From Nocardia yamanashiensis NBRC 100130 (lineage in GTDB: Bacteria; Actinomycetota; Actinomycetes; Mycobacteriales; Mycobacteriaceae), in the NCBI RefSeq assembly GCF_001613325.1, contig NZ_BDCD01000009.1:62001-126000 (forward strand): a DNA stretch of 64,000 nucleotides, read 5' to 3'. The translations under genes were made by a program, and so were the position numbers. Positions 37,915 to 46,487 of the stretch are shown one piece after another; positions within the stretch are counted from its first letter, which is position 1, and each line of letters begins with the position of its first letter. The notes beneath the pieces are model-generated. The model saw nothing but the letters and a program-made list of their open reading frames with translations. It was not told where the DNA came from and made no database searches.

Positions 37915-38087
37915 CGCGCTCAGCGCCTGCGAGATCGTGCCCTGCCGTGTCAGGTCGGTGATCTGCTCGGGCCGATAGGCGCTGTTGAGTTCCGCCTAGT
38001 TCGGACCCTGACACGCCGATTGGGGCGATGCTGTGGGTGGGCGCGTCGCTGAGCGGCAATGCGGGTGATCTTGGATACCGTTCGGGA

Positions 38088-39185
38088 ATGGGGTTGACCA
38101 GCTGGGTTGCGGGGGTCGCGGCCGGACTGTCGATCGTGGTGAGTGGGGCTGGGACGGCTGTTGCGGAGCCGGATTCGGTGGTGGGGGTGCAGGTGGGGGT
38201 TACCACCATGCATTTGGTGGATGGGCAGCGGGCGGATCCTTGGCGGCGGGGGGCGCGGCGGGAACTGATTGTCACGATGCACTATCCGGCGGTGGGCGGG
38301 GGGTCTTATCCGGTGGCCGACAATCGGCTGGTCGGGTTGCCGCAGCCGCTGGTGGCGGCGCGGGCGCGGGTGGGTGCGCCGGCGGCGGGCGGGGCGAGAA
38401 CGCTTCCGGTGGTGTTGTTCTCGCCGGCGGTGGGGTTCCCCGCGCGCACCGGGACTTCGATGGCCGAGGATCTGGCGGGGCGCGGGTATGTGGTGGTGTC
38501 GGTGGAGGACACGCATGGCGCGTTGCCCGGCACGGTGCTGCCGGACGGGCGGGTCGAGTGGTACGACCTGCGCAATCTGACCGATATTCGTGCGGCGGTG
38601 CGTACTTCGTCGGAGGCGCGCGCCGGAGATATCCGGTTCGTGCTCGACGAATTGACGGCCATGGCGGACGGCGGGCATCGGACACTGCCGACCGGATTGG
38701 CCGCGGCGATGGATCCGGGGCGGGTGGGCATGGTCGGTCATTCGCTGGGCGGGACCATGGCGGTGGTCGGCGACGCGCGCATTCGCGCGGGTATCGACCT
38801 GGACGGCTATCCGCCGCCGTCGTATCTGGCCCCCGGGCTGGTCGCCGATCCGCAGCGGCCCCTGCTGTTCCTGTTCGGCGACACCCCGGATCCGGAGGTG
38901 CGCCGGAAGTCGATCGATCAGCTGCTGGCCGGCCGTACCGGGTGGACGCGCCGCCTCGCACTCGCGGGCGCGGGGCACTGGTCGTTCTGCGATATCGCCT
39001 TCGCGCCGCGGGTGATCACCGAATCTCCGCTGCTCACCAGGGCATTCGGCACCATCGGCCCGGAGCGGGCGCACCTGGTGACCAGAACGTACGTGGCGGC
39101 CATGTTCGATCGCTTCCTGCGCGGGCTGCCCGCCCCGGAGCTGGATGCGCCCGATCTCTTCCCGGAGGTCAGCCCCGCACCTTGA
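38088..39185 (+). CDS. Secreted alpha/beta-hydrolase (lipase/PAF-acetylhydrolase-like)
   Basis: A 365-aa exported esterase. The signal peptide is MGLTSWVAGVAAGLSIVVSG with cleavage near AVAEPD. The nucleophile elbow is GMVGHSLGGTMA, the oxyanion region is VVLFSPAVGF, an acidic residue lies in LFGDTPD, and the catalytic His is probably in GAGHWSFCD. This pattern resembles dienelactone-hydrolase or PAF-acetylhydrolase-type lipases. ATG 38088 is preferred because it starts the signal peptide. It is convergent with the MMPL gene, with stops overlapping by 17 bp. Confidence 0.82.
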   Translation: MGLTSWVAGVAAGLSIVVSGAGTAVAEPDSVVGVQVGVTTMHLVDGQRADPWRRGARRELIVTMHYPAVGGGSYPVADNRLVGLPQPLVAARARVGAPAAGGARTLPVVLFSPAVGFPARTGTSMAEDLAGRGYVVVSVEDTHGALPGTVLPDGRVEWYDLRNLTDIRAAVRTSSEARAGDIRFVLDELTAMADGGHRTLPTGLAAAMDPGRVGMVGHSLGGTMAVVGDARIRAGIDLDGYPPPSYLAPGLVADPQRPLLFLFGDTPDPEVRRKSIDQLLAGRTGWTRRLALAGAGHWSFCDIAFAPRVITESPLLTRAFGTIGPERAHLVTRTYVAAMFDRFLRGLPAPELDAPDLFPEVSPAP

Positions 39186-41307
39186 CTGCGTCCTCGGACT
39201 CGAATACCTGTGCGGGAACGGGCTTCCGGCGTGCCGCAAGCGGGGCCCACCAGTTCGCCGGTCCCATCAGCTTGACCAAGGCCGGGACCAGCAGCATGCG
39301 GACCAGGGTGGCGTCGATGATCAGGGCGATGACCATGCCGAGTCCGAGGAAACGCATCGGTGTCAGCGGCGAGAGCGTGAATGCGCCGGTGATGAGAACG
39401 AGAAGCGTTGCGGCGGCAGTGATCACGCGGGCCGTCTGCACGGTCCCGGTGTGAACGGCTTGCTCGGTGTCCGCCCCGGCATCGTGCGCCTCCACCATGC
39501 GGGAGAGCAGGAAGACCTCGTAGTCGGTGGAGAGGCCGAACACCACCGCGATGATGAGGACGAGCATCCCGGCGGAGAGCGGGCCGGGGCTGACGGCCAG
39601 CGCGCTGGCCAGATGCCCCTGGTCGAAGATCCAGGTCAGGACGCCGAAGGTGGCGGCCAGACTGAGAAAGGCCATGAAAACGGCCTTGATCGGCAGGACC
39701 ACCGACCGGAACGCCAGCGCCAGCATGAGCAGGGTGGCGGCGACCATGACGATGAGCATGAGAGGGAGCCGGGACAGGACGGCGGTGACACTGTCCGCCG
39801 TCGCCGCGCTCTCGCCGCCGACCCGCAGGTCCAGGCCGTCGATGGCGAGCGCTCGGAGCCGGTGGACGGTGTCCTGGGAGGCGGGGGAGCGGTCGGGGGT
39901 GGTGAGTGCCGCGTGAATTACGGCGGTGTCGTCCCGGGTTTCCAGGTGCAGCGCCTGTTTGACGCCGGGGACGCCGCCGATTTCGCGGAGCGCCTTGGTG
40001 ATTGCCGTGGATGGCAGTGGGCTGCCGTCGGATTCGCGGATCAGGATGGTCGCACCGCTGTTGGCGGCGGGGAAGCGAGAGGTCAATTCCTCTACCGCGG
40101 CGCGGGTTTCGTTGCCGGCGGGCAGGGCCGTGTGGTCGACGTCGCCGAGACGGACGCTGGTCACCGGCGCGGCCAGGACGAGCAGGATCGCACCGACCAC
40201 GATCGCGACCGTGCCGGGGCGGCGCATCACCGCCGTCACGACACGCCCCCAGAAACGCTGGGCGCGCGCTTCGGAACGCTCGAAAGCGTCCGCGCGCCAA
40301 CTCCATTTGCCGATGCGCGGGCCGAGCAGCACGAGCGCGGCCGGCAGCGCGGTGACCGACAGCAGCGCCGCCAGCGCCACGGCGGCGATCGCACCGAAGC
40401 CCAGCGAGCGCAGGACCGCCTGCGGGAAGACGAACGTACCCGCGAACGCGCAGATCAGCAGTAGCGCCGAGAACAGCACCGTGCGCCCGGCGGTGTGCAG
40501 CGTGCGGGCGATGGCCTCGGTTGGCGTGCGACCCTGCCCGAGCTCCTCCCGGTACCGCCCGACCACGAAAAGCCCGTAGTCGATGGCCAATCCGAGCCCG
40601 AGCAGCGACACCACGTTCATGGCGAAGATGCTCACCTCGGTGAACCGCGCCAGCAGGCCCACCGTGCCCAGCGCGCCCACCACTGCCAGGGACCCGACCA
40701 GTACGGGCAGCGACGCCGCGACCACGCCGCCGAACACCAGTACGAGCACCAGCGCCGTCAGCGGAATCGAAATCGACTCGGCGACGATCAGATCGTGCCG
40801 GGACTGCGTGCTGATCGCGTCCGCGAGCGCGCTGTACCCCGTCAGCTTCGTATCGACCCCCGGCACGCGAAGATGCTCGGCCAGTTCGGGATACACCGCG
40901 ATCCGCCGATTGTCGTCACCGGCCGCGAACACCACCGCGACGGCCTGCCGCCCGTCCGCCGAGCGCAGGTACTGCTGCCGTGAACTGTTCCAATAACTCT
41001 CGACCGGCCGATCCAGCAGCGCCGGATCGATCCGTCCCACGGCGGCGGTCACCTGCGGGCCGATATCGGCGAGCGACTTCCCTTCGGGCGCAGTGTAAAT
41101 AGCGATCACGTCCGGGTTCTGCGGCCCCAGCCGCTCCTTCACCCACTGATCCACCGCACTGGATTCCCCACCCGGATCGGTGAACCCGGCCGCACTCACC
41201 CGCTCCGCCAGCCCGGTCCCGAACAGCCCGCACGCCAGCGCGAACAACACCGCCGCCACCAGCACCGTCTTCGGCCGGGCGACCACCAGTCGCGCCCACG
41301 TAGTCAT
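39169..41307 (-). CDS. MMPL/RND-family exporter
   Basis: A 712-aa membrane transporter with two sets of about six helices, each preceded by a large external loop. The second helix bundle of each half has the proton-relay type sequence seen in MMPL proteins (LGLGLAIDYGLFVVGRYREE and VVFGLSTDYEVFLLSRMVEA). In mycobacteria such proteins export lipids. It is the last gene of the minus-strand beta-lactone operon, 50 bp after the acyltransferase, so export of the lipid product is a natural inference. Confidence 0.87.
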   Translation of the reverse strand: MTTWARLVVARPKTVLVAAVLFALACGLFGTGLAERVSAAGFTDPGGESSAVDQWVKERLGPQNPDVIAIYTAPEGKSLADIGPQVTAAVGRIDPALLDRPVESYWNSSRQQYLRSADGRQAVAVVFAAGDDNRRIAVYPELAEHLRVPGVDTKLTGYSALADAISTQSRHDLIVAESISIPLTALVLVLVFGGVVAASLPVLVGSLAVVGALGTVGLLARFTEVSIFAMNVVSLLGLGLAIDYGLFVVGRYREELGQGRTPTEAIARTLHTAGRTVLFSALLLICAFAGTFVFPQAVLRSLGFGAIAAVALAALLSVTALPAALVLLGPRIGKWSWRADAFERSEARAQRFWGRVVTAVMRRPGTVAIVVGAILLVLAAPVTSVRLGDVDHTALPAGNETRAAVEELTSRFPAANSGATILIRESDGSPLPSTAITKALREIGGVPGVKQALHLETRDDTAVIHAALTTPDRSPASQDTVHRLRALAIDGLDLRVGGESAATADSVTAVLSRLPLMLIVMVAATLLMLALAFRSVVLPIKAVFMAFLSLAATFGVLTWIFDQGHLASALAVSPGPLSAGMLVLIIAVVFGLSTDYEVFLLSRMVEAHDAGADTEQAVHTGTVQTARVITAAATLLVLITGAFTLSPLTPMRFLGLGMVIALIIDATLVRMLLVPALVKLMGPANWWAPLAARRKPVPAQVFESEDAVKVRG

Positions 41308-41357
41308 CAAGCACTCCGATCGGTATTGCTGCGCTGCCATTCGGGCGTGCTGCTCCA

Positions 41358-42545
41358 TCAGCTCACGCTGGTATCCGCTTCCGCCAGTTCGGTTTCCAAG
41401 GTGCGGACGATGCGGTCCAGCAGCGCGTCGAGTCGCTCCTCGATGCCCCGCCCGTTGCGCGCCGACACCGTGAGCTCGGTGCGCCCGCCACCTTCCGTCA
41501 TACCGATGAGCAGCGGCATGGCGACGCTGTGCTGCGGCAGGATACGGATAGAGATTGGCGTGAAACCGGGTACGGCGAGGGCGTCGTAGTCGTAGCGGCC
41601 CATGTGGGAGACGGTGGCGGAGGCCAGGTTTCGTCCCCAACGGGAGCCGAGCGCGTTCAGCGTGTGCAGCAGTCCGCGACCCACAGCCGGCGGCAGCGCG
41701 GTGAGCCCGCCATTGTCCATCTGGTCGAGTTCCCGGCGTTCCCGCAGCCCGGTGCGCTTGATCTCGGCGATCTCCTGCCAGGTCATACCGGGCGTGGCAT
41801 CGATGAAGAGCGGCAGCGCCAGGTTCCCGGTAGACCGGACCGAGGGATCGTGGCGGCGCAGATCCACCGGCACCATGATGCGGGAGACCGGTCCGCCTTC
41901 GGAGGCGAGCACGGCCGCGACCCGTTCCAGCGCCCCGCGCCCGGTGGCCGCGATGGTGCGGTGCCGCAAGAGATGCCGGTGCACGCCCGGCTCCTGCCGC
42001 CCGCGCCCGGTGGCGGAGCGATAGCGCGGCAGCATGAGCGTCGGCCGCCCGGGCGCTCCGACCTTGCGCACCAGTTCGGCATCGGCGATGGGATCGGGCG
42101 CGCCGAGCGGTTCCTCCCCGCGCAGCACCCGCAGCACATCGGTGAACCACATGATCAGTCCCATGCCGTCCATGACGCCGTGGAAGACCCGGAACACCAG
42201 CGTGGTGGTGTCGCCGGTCAGCAGCAGCAGTTCGACGGTCGCGTCCGGCGTCGGCCCGATCGGCGAGGTCAGCACCGGATCGCCTTCCAGCAGCGGGTAT
42301 TCCAGGCGATGCTCGAGCACCCGCACCGCCGGCGCCACCCCGCTGTCCACCCAGTACTTCCCGTCCCGCACCAGGCGCGCACCGGGATTCGCGGCCGCCG
42401 CCACGGCGACCGCGCGCCGCAACTGCTCGGCGTCGATCGTGCCGACGCCTTCGACGGCCAGTTGCATGAGGAACGGCGGAGCAAGATCCCGCATGGGGAA
42501 GTAGATGAGTTCGGTGGGGGTGATGGGTCGGCGGAAGGTGCTCAC
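41358..42545 (-). CDS. Condensation-domain-like acyltransferase
   Basis: A 395-aa protein of the chloramphenicol-acetyltransferase/condensation superfamily. The catalytic HxxxDG motif is present (VFRVFHGVMDGMGLIMW, about residue 120). A second conserved region VPVDLRRHDPSVRSTGNLAL resembles the PapA and WES/DGAT branch, which transfer acyl groups to alcohols. It lies 34 bp downstream of the epimerase gene in the beta-lactone operon. It could esterify a hydroxyl on the lactone product; this is inference from position and fold only. Confidence 0.7.
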   Translation of the reverse strand: MSTFRRPITPTELIYFPMRDLAPPFLMQLAVEGVGTIDAEQLRRAVAVAAAANPGARLVRDGKYWVDSGVAPAVRVLEHRLEYPLLEGDPVLTSPIGPTPDATVELLLLTGDTTTLVFRVFHGVMDGMGLIMWFTDVLRVLRGEEPLGAPDPIADAELVRKVGAPGRPTLMLPRYRSATGRGRQEPGVHRHLLRHRTIAATGRGALERVAAVLASEGGPVSRIMVPVDLRRHDPSVRSTGNLALPLFIDATPGMTWQEIAEIKRTGLRERRELDQMDNGGLTALPPAVGRGLLHTLNALGSRWGRNLASATVSHMGRYDYDALAVPGFTPISIRILPQHSVAMPLLIGMTEGGGRTELTVSARNGRGIEERLDALLDRIVRTLETELAEADTSVS

Positions 42546-42579
42546 GATTCCCTCTCCTGCACGGCGGCCGGCGAACCGG

Positions 42580-43623
42580 CTACCGCAGCTCCTTGGTCAA
42601 TTCCACGACGCCGCCCTGGGTTTCGAGCCAGGCCAGGAACTCGGTGAGTCCGGTGGCTCGATCCACGACCGCGCGATAGCCGAAATCCCGGGCGGCGGCC
42701 GAGGTGTCGTAGGTGGCGGTGCGGGTCATCAGCGCCACCACGTACCGCGACAGCGGCGGCGACCAGCGGGTGGCGACATACGGTATGCGCCAGATGGTTT
42801 CGATGAGCGCGACCGCCGCGTTCACCACGACGGGATTGGGCTGCCGTGACGGCGGTGCGTACCCGAGCCCGCTCGCCACCTCGCCCAGGAAGCCCCAGAC
42901 ATCGGTCTGCTCGGCGTCGGCGATGAAATACGCCTTCCCGCCGACGTTCTCGGAGCCCGCCGCCTTGACGGCCGCGTCCACGATATTGTCCACATGGCAC
43001 AGCGAGGCGTACACCTTGTTGCCGAACGACAGGTCCGGCAGGCTGCCCGCCGCCGCCCGGCTCAGCAGCCGCACGATCGGCCCGGACCGGTCACCCGCGC
43101 CCCAGATGGCGCGCGGCCGCAGCGCGGTGGTGATGAAACCGTCCGTATTCGCCGCCAGCACAGCGCGTTCCGCCGCCGCTTTGGTCTCGGAGTACAGGTT
43201 CAGGTACCGGGTCGGATAGGGCAGCGATTCGTCCACGTTCACCTGGTCGCCGCCGTCGCGGTCCATGAGCGCGCTGGGGCTGGAGATGAACACGAACCGG
43301 GAAGCCCCGTTGCGGCGCGCGGCGCGCAGCAGCGATTCGGTGGCCGTCAGGTTCTCGGCCACGAACTGCGCTCGCGTGCCCCGTTCGTCCACCCGCGCGG
43401 CGCTGTGGAACACCACGTCCACGTCCTTGGTGGCGCGTTCCAGCGAAACCTGGTCGGTGAGATCGCCGGTGATCACCTCGATCCGGTCGATCACCTCCTC
43501 CAGATCCCGCAGCTTGCTGCTCGCCCGGGCGAGGATCGCGACCTCGTATTCGCCGTCCGCCACCAGCCGGCGCACGATCGCCCCGCCCAGGAACCCGGAC
43601 GCCCCGGTCACCAGCGCCTTCAT
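42580..43623 (-). CDS. nltD: NAD(P)-dependent beta-ketoacid reductase, OleD/NltD-like
   Basis: A 347-aa extended SDR. The nucleotide motif is LVTGASGFLGGAIVRRL, the catalytic YxxxK is in LYSETKAAAERA, and the Ser is in FISSPSAL. In OleD-type pathways this enzyme reduces the 2-alkyl-3-ketoacid made by OleA to the 2-alkyl-3-hydroxyacid that OleC closes to a beta-lactone. ATG 43623 overlaps the preceding stop (ATGA). The symbol is by analogy with the nocardiolactone cluster and needs a homology check. Confidence 0.82.
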   Translation of the reverse strand: MKALVTGASGFLGGAIVRRLVADGEYEVAILARASSKLRDLEEVIDRIEVITGDLTDQVSLERATKDVDVVFHSAARVDERGTRAQFVAENLTATESLLRAARRNGASRFVFISSPSALMDRDGGDQVNVDESLPYPTRYLNLYSETKAAAERAVLAANTDGFITTALRPRAIWGAGDRSGPIVRLLSRAAAGSLPDLSFGNKVYASLCHVDNIVDAAVKAAGSENVGGKAYFIADAEQTDVWGFLGEVASGLGYAPPSRQPNPVVVNAAVALIETIWRIPYVATRWSPPLSRYVVALMTRTATYDTSAAARDFGYRAVVDRATGLTEFLAWLETQGGVVELTKELR

Positions 43624-43889
43624 GCCGCCTCCTGCGTCTTCCACCAGGTGAGCCCGAAAATCTGGGTCAGCACCGCGGTTTCGACGGCCGACCGGTCACC
43701 GCCCTCGGCGGCGCGCAGCGCGGCGGGAATCTGCGCCGCGTGCACCACGATGCTCAGGAACGCGTCGATCCACCACACGGCGCGCAGGAATCGATTGGCG
43801 GGCGCGCGCTTCGCCAGCACCGCCACCAGCCCGGCGAACAGGTACAGCCAGCCGAGTACCGGAACAGCCCGCAGCACAACAGTTCTCAT
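43620..43889 (-). CDS. Small two-helix membrane protein in beta-lactone operon
   Basis: An 89-aa protein with two hydrophobic segments (VLGWLYLFAGLVAVLA and DAFLSIVVHAAQIPAALRA). It is locked between the ligase and the epimerase by 4-bp overlaps on both sides, so its stoichiometric co-production looks deliberate. I do not recognise the family. It may anchor the soluble enzymes or deliver the product to the MMPL exporter. Confidence 0.65.
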   Translation of the reverse strand: MRTVVLRAVPVLGWLYLFAGLVAVLAKRAPANRFLRAVWWIDAFLSIVVHAAQIPAALRAAEGGDRSAVETAVLTQIFGLTWWKTQEAA

Positions 43890-45571
43890 TTTCCCTCGTC
43901 CTTTCCAAGCTGGCCCGTAGCCCAGACGGCCAGCTGTTCCCGGCCGATCTTGGCATTGTGGCGGATGTCGACCGGGAACTCCGGGTGGAACAGGAAAACC
44001 GAAACCGCTTGGGTAACTTCGAATTCCAGCGCCAGCTTGCGCAGTTCCACCGATACGGAGTCCGGGTCGGCTCCGGCTTCCAGTTCCACGCACAGCACCG
44101 GCTGCTGCTCACCGCGCGCGCCGACGCCGACCAGCGCGGTGCGCGCCACGCCGTCGACCGTGTTGAAGACCTGTTCGACCTGCACACTGAACATGGGCCC
44201 GGCCGCGGTCTCCACCCGCTGACTCTTGCGCCCGCAGAACCAGATCCGGCCTTCGTCGTCGATCCAGGCCAGATCCCCGGTGCGATGCCAGACGGTCTCA
44301 CCGTCGCGGATCTTGCCCGCGATATTCGCCGTCCGGGGCCAGTAGTACTCGGTGCTCACATTCGGCCCCGCCACCACCAGCTCCCCGATGCCGCGCGTGC
44401 GCACCAGATCGGCTTCGCGCGCCGCCGCCTGCTCCCAGGTCGGCAGCGGTTCTTCGGTGATCGCGACCAGCCGCGCCCGCACCCCCTCCGCCGGCCGTCC
44501 GATGCAGGTGCCTTCCCCGCGATGGGCGCGCTCGACCAGCCCTCCCAGCAGCTCCCGCGATTCGATGGTCGACATGGGCAGCGCTTCGGTGGAACCGTAT
44601 CCGGCGTGCACCTGCGCGTCCTCGGCCAATACCCGCCGCAGCCCGGCGATGCACCAGTCCGGGACGGGCGCGCCACCGGAGTAGATGCTGTGCAGCGTGG
44701 GCAGTTGCGTGCCGGTGCGCTCCAGATGCCGCAGCAGCGGGATCAGCACGGCGGGGGAGGCGAACATGGTGCGCACCCCGAACCGGTTGATCGCGTCGGC
44801 CACGTGCGCCGGATCGGTGGAGCCGACCGCGCTCGGAATGAGCGGCGGCAGCACGCAGCGCGAACCCATCAGCATGTCGAGAATGCCGACCAGCGGCAGG
44901 GTGATCAGCGAGGTGCCGGGCGCGACCCGATCGCGGGCGGCATCCACCTGATCGACCATGGCGCTGAGATTGCCGTGCGTCATCTGAACGGCCTTGGCGG
45001 GCCCGGTGCTGCCGGTGGTGAAGGCGATGAGCAGCGGCGCGTCCGCCGGTGCGGGCTCCGGAAGCTGCTGCGACACAGCGCCGTTCGGTTCGCGGCCCCA
45101 GCTCGCCAGGGTCGGTCCGCCCCAGCCCCAGCGGCGGCCGACCGTGACGACGGTGCGCACGTCCTTGAAGTAGCGGCGGAACGCCACCCGCGCGGCGTGC
45201 GCGGCCGGAATCCCGATGAACGCCTCCGCGTCGGCGGCGCGCAGGCAGCGCAGCATTTTGCGCACGCCCATGCCCGGGTCGATCACCACGGGCACCGCGC
45301 CGATCTTCAACAGCCCCAGCATGATCGCGTACAGCTCGGGGCTGGGCAGCACCAGCACGATGGTGCGGGTGCCGGTGCCGACCCCGGCGGCGGTGAGCCG
45401 CTGGGCGATGGTGTCCGACCAGCGATCCAGCTCGCGATAGGTGAGCCGCCGGTAGTCGGGCAGGCCCGCGGCGGTGGTGCCGTCCGGGTAGATGACGGCT
45501 TCCCGCTCGGGCTCCGCGGCCACGACCGCCCGGAAGCGGTCGATGGCCTGCCAGTAGGTCGCCACGGTCAC
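43886..45571 (-). CDS. nltC: Beta-lactone synthetase, OleC/NltC-like AMP-ligase
   Basis: A 561-aa adenylate-forming enzyme. The P-loop is AFTTGSTGPAKAVQMTHGN, the A5 motif is GYGSTEALPMS, and the hinge is HRTGDLAWIDDEGRIWFCGR. The C-terminal HPEFPVDIRHNAKIGREQL is the sequence I associate with OleC proteins rather than acyl-CoA ligases. OleC converts a beta-hydroxyacid and ATP to a beta-lactone. It starts at GTG in a GTGA overlap with the nltB-like gene and ends overlapped with the small membrane protein gene. Confidence 0.85.
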   Translation of the reverse strand: MTVATYWQAIDRFRAVVAAEPEREAVIYPDGTTAAGLPDYRRLTYRELDRWSDTIAQRLTAAGVGTGTRTIVLVLPSPELYAIMLGLLKIGAVPVVIDPGMGVRKMLRCLRAADAEAFIGIPAAHAARVAFRRYFKDVRTVVTVGRRWGWGGPTLASWGREPNGAVSQQLPEPAPADAPLLIAFTTGSTGPAKAVQMTHGNLSAMVDQVDAARDRVAPGTSLITLPLVGILDMLMGSRCVLPPLIPSAVGSTDPAHVADAINRFGVRTMFASPAVLIPLLRHLERTGTQLPTLHSIYSGGAPVPDWCIAGLRRVLAEDAQVHAGYGSTEALPMSTIESRELLGGLVERAHRGEGTCIGRPAEGVRARLVAITEEPLPTWEQAAAREADLVRTRGIGELVVAGPNVSTEYYWPRTANIAGKIRDGETVWHRTGDLAWIDDEGRIWFCGRKSQRVETAAGPMFSVQVEQVFNTVDGVARTALVGVGARGEQQPVLCVELEAGADPDSVSVELRKLALEFEVTQAVSVFLFHPEFPVDIRHNAKIGREQLAVWATGQLGKDEGK

Positions 45572-46479
45572 GCGGCGGCTCCCACCGGCGCCGGGAGGCG
45601 ATAGACCACCGCCGCGGCGGACGGACCGGCGCCGGCGGCGACGAACAGAACATGCTCGTACTCGCGCAGTTCGTCCGCCTCGGCGGCCAGGTCGTACGCC
45701 AGCGGCAGCGCCGCGGTGTGCGGATCGCCCTGGGACAGATCGGGCCGGAAGACCGCTTCGGACCGGATGCCGAGCGAGTCGGCGAGCTCGGCCGGGAAGC
45801 TGTCGCTCGGCGTGGACGCGATGAGAGCCGTTGTGCCCGGGTCGATTCCGGCTTCGGCGAGCGCGGTGCGGCCCACCTCGGCGGCCAGTTCGAGCAGCCT
45901 GGCCTCGAAGTCGGGCTCGCGCTCCACGGTCATCAGCTCACGCCCGCGATTGCCCATGGTGTTCACGTCCACGTAGGACTGCACGCCCGGCGTACCCGGT
46001 GCGGTGAGGGTGTGCACCCGGCCGAACCCCTCGGGCTCGTCGGTGCGCTCCAGCAGCAGCGCGGCACCCGCTGTGGCATAGGGGAATTCGTCATCGGCGG
46101 CAGCCCGCTGCAGCGACGGATGGGTATCCCCGGACACGATCAGCACATGCGACGCGCTGCCGGTCTCCAGCACCGACTGCGCCACCTGCACCGCGTTCAG
46201 CACGCCGACGCCGGCGTTCATCAGGTCGAAGGAGAACGAGCGCGGATCGGACTTCTCGTAGTCCAGCCCGATTCCGGCGGCCTTCTGGATCAGCGCCGAC
46301 ACTGCGGGCTCCACGGTATTGGAATCGCGGAAGATGCCCGCGTTGATCAGCACGCCGACCTGGTCGGGCCGAATCTCCGCCCGTTCCATGGCCTGTCGCG
46401 CCGCCCGCGCCGACAGCTCGACGATGCTGTACTCGTCCGTGGCCCGGCCGACGCCGGTGGATTTGATGCGCACACCCAT
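45568..46479 (-). CDS. nltB: KAS III-like partner lacking the active Cys, NltB-like
   Basis: A 303-aa thiolase-fold protein. The segment that carries the nucleophile in its neighbour (DLSNACAG) reads DLMNAGVG, so the Cys is replaced by Gly at residue 90, and clear His and Asn partners are not seen. A Glu aligned with the condensation Glu of OleA is kept (SNTVEPAVSAL, residue 58). This fits the LstA/LstB and NltA/NltB type of heterodimer, in which one chain supplies the Cys and the other a Glu. It lies 8 bp after the NltA-like gene. Confidence 0.82.
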   Translation of the reverse strand: MGVRIKSTGVGRATDEYSIVELSARAARQAMERAEIRPDQVGVLINAGIFRDSNTVEPAVSALIQKAAGIGLDYEKSDPRSFSFDLMNAGVGVLNAVQVAQSVLETGSASHVLIVSGDTHPSLQRAAADDEFPYATAGAALLLERTDEPEGFGRVHTLTAPGTPGVQSYVDVNTMGNRGRELMTVEREPDFEARLLELAAEVGRTALAEAGIDPGTTALIASTPSDSFPAELADSLGIRSEAVFRPDLSQGDPHTAALPLAYDLAAEADELREYEHVLFVAAGAGPSAAAVVYRLPAPVGAAA

Positions 46480-46487
46480 GACAGACC

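Noticed and set aside
37941-38020. GTGTCAGG/CCTGACAC inverted repeat after rsmI
   Set aside because: The arms are about 60 bp apart with no T-run; too weak to call a terminator or operator.
40500-42647. Long plus-strand readings opposite the MMPL and acyltransferase genes
   Set aside because: They are rich in Arg, His and Gly without any domain and mirror genuine minus-strand genes, as expected in GC-rich DNA.
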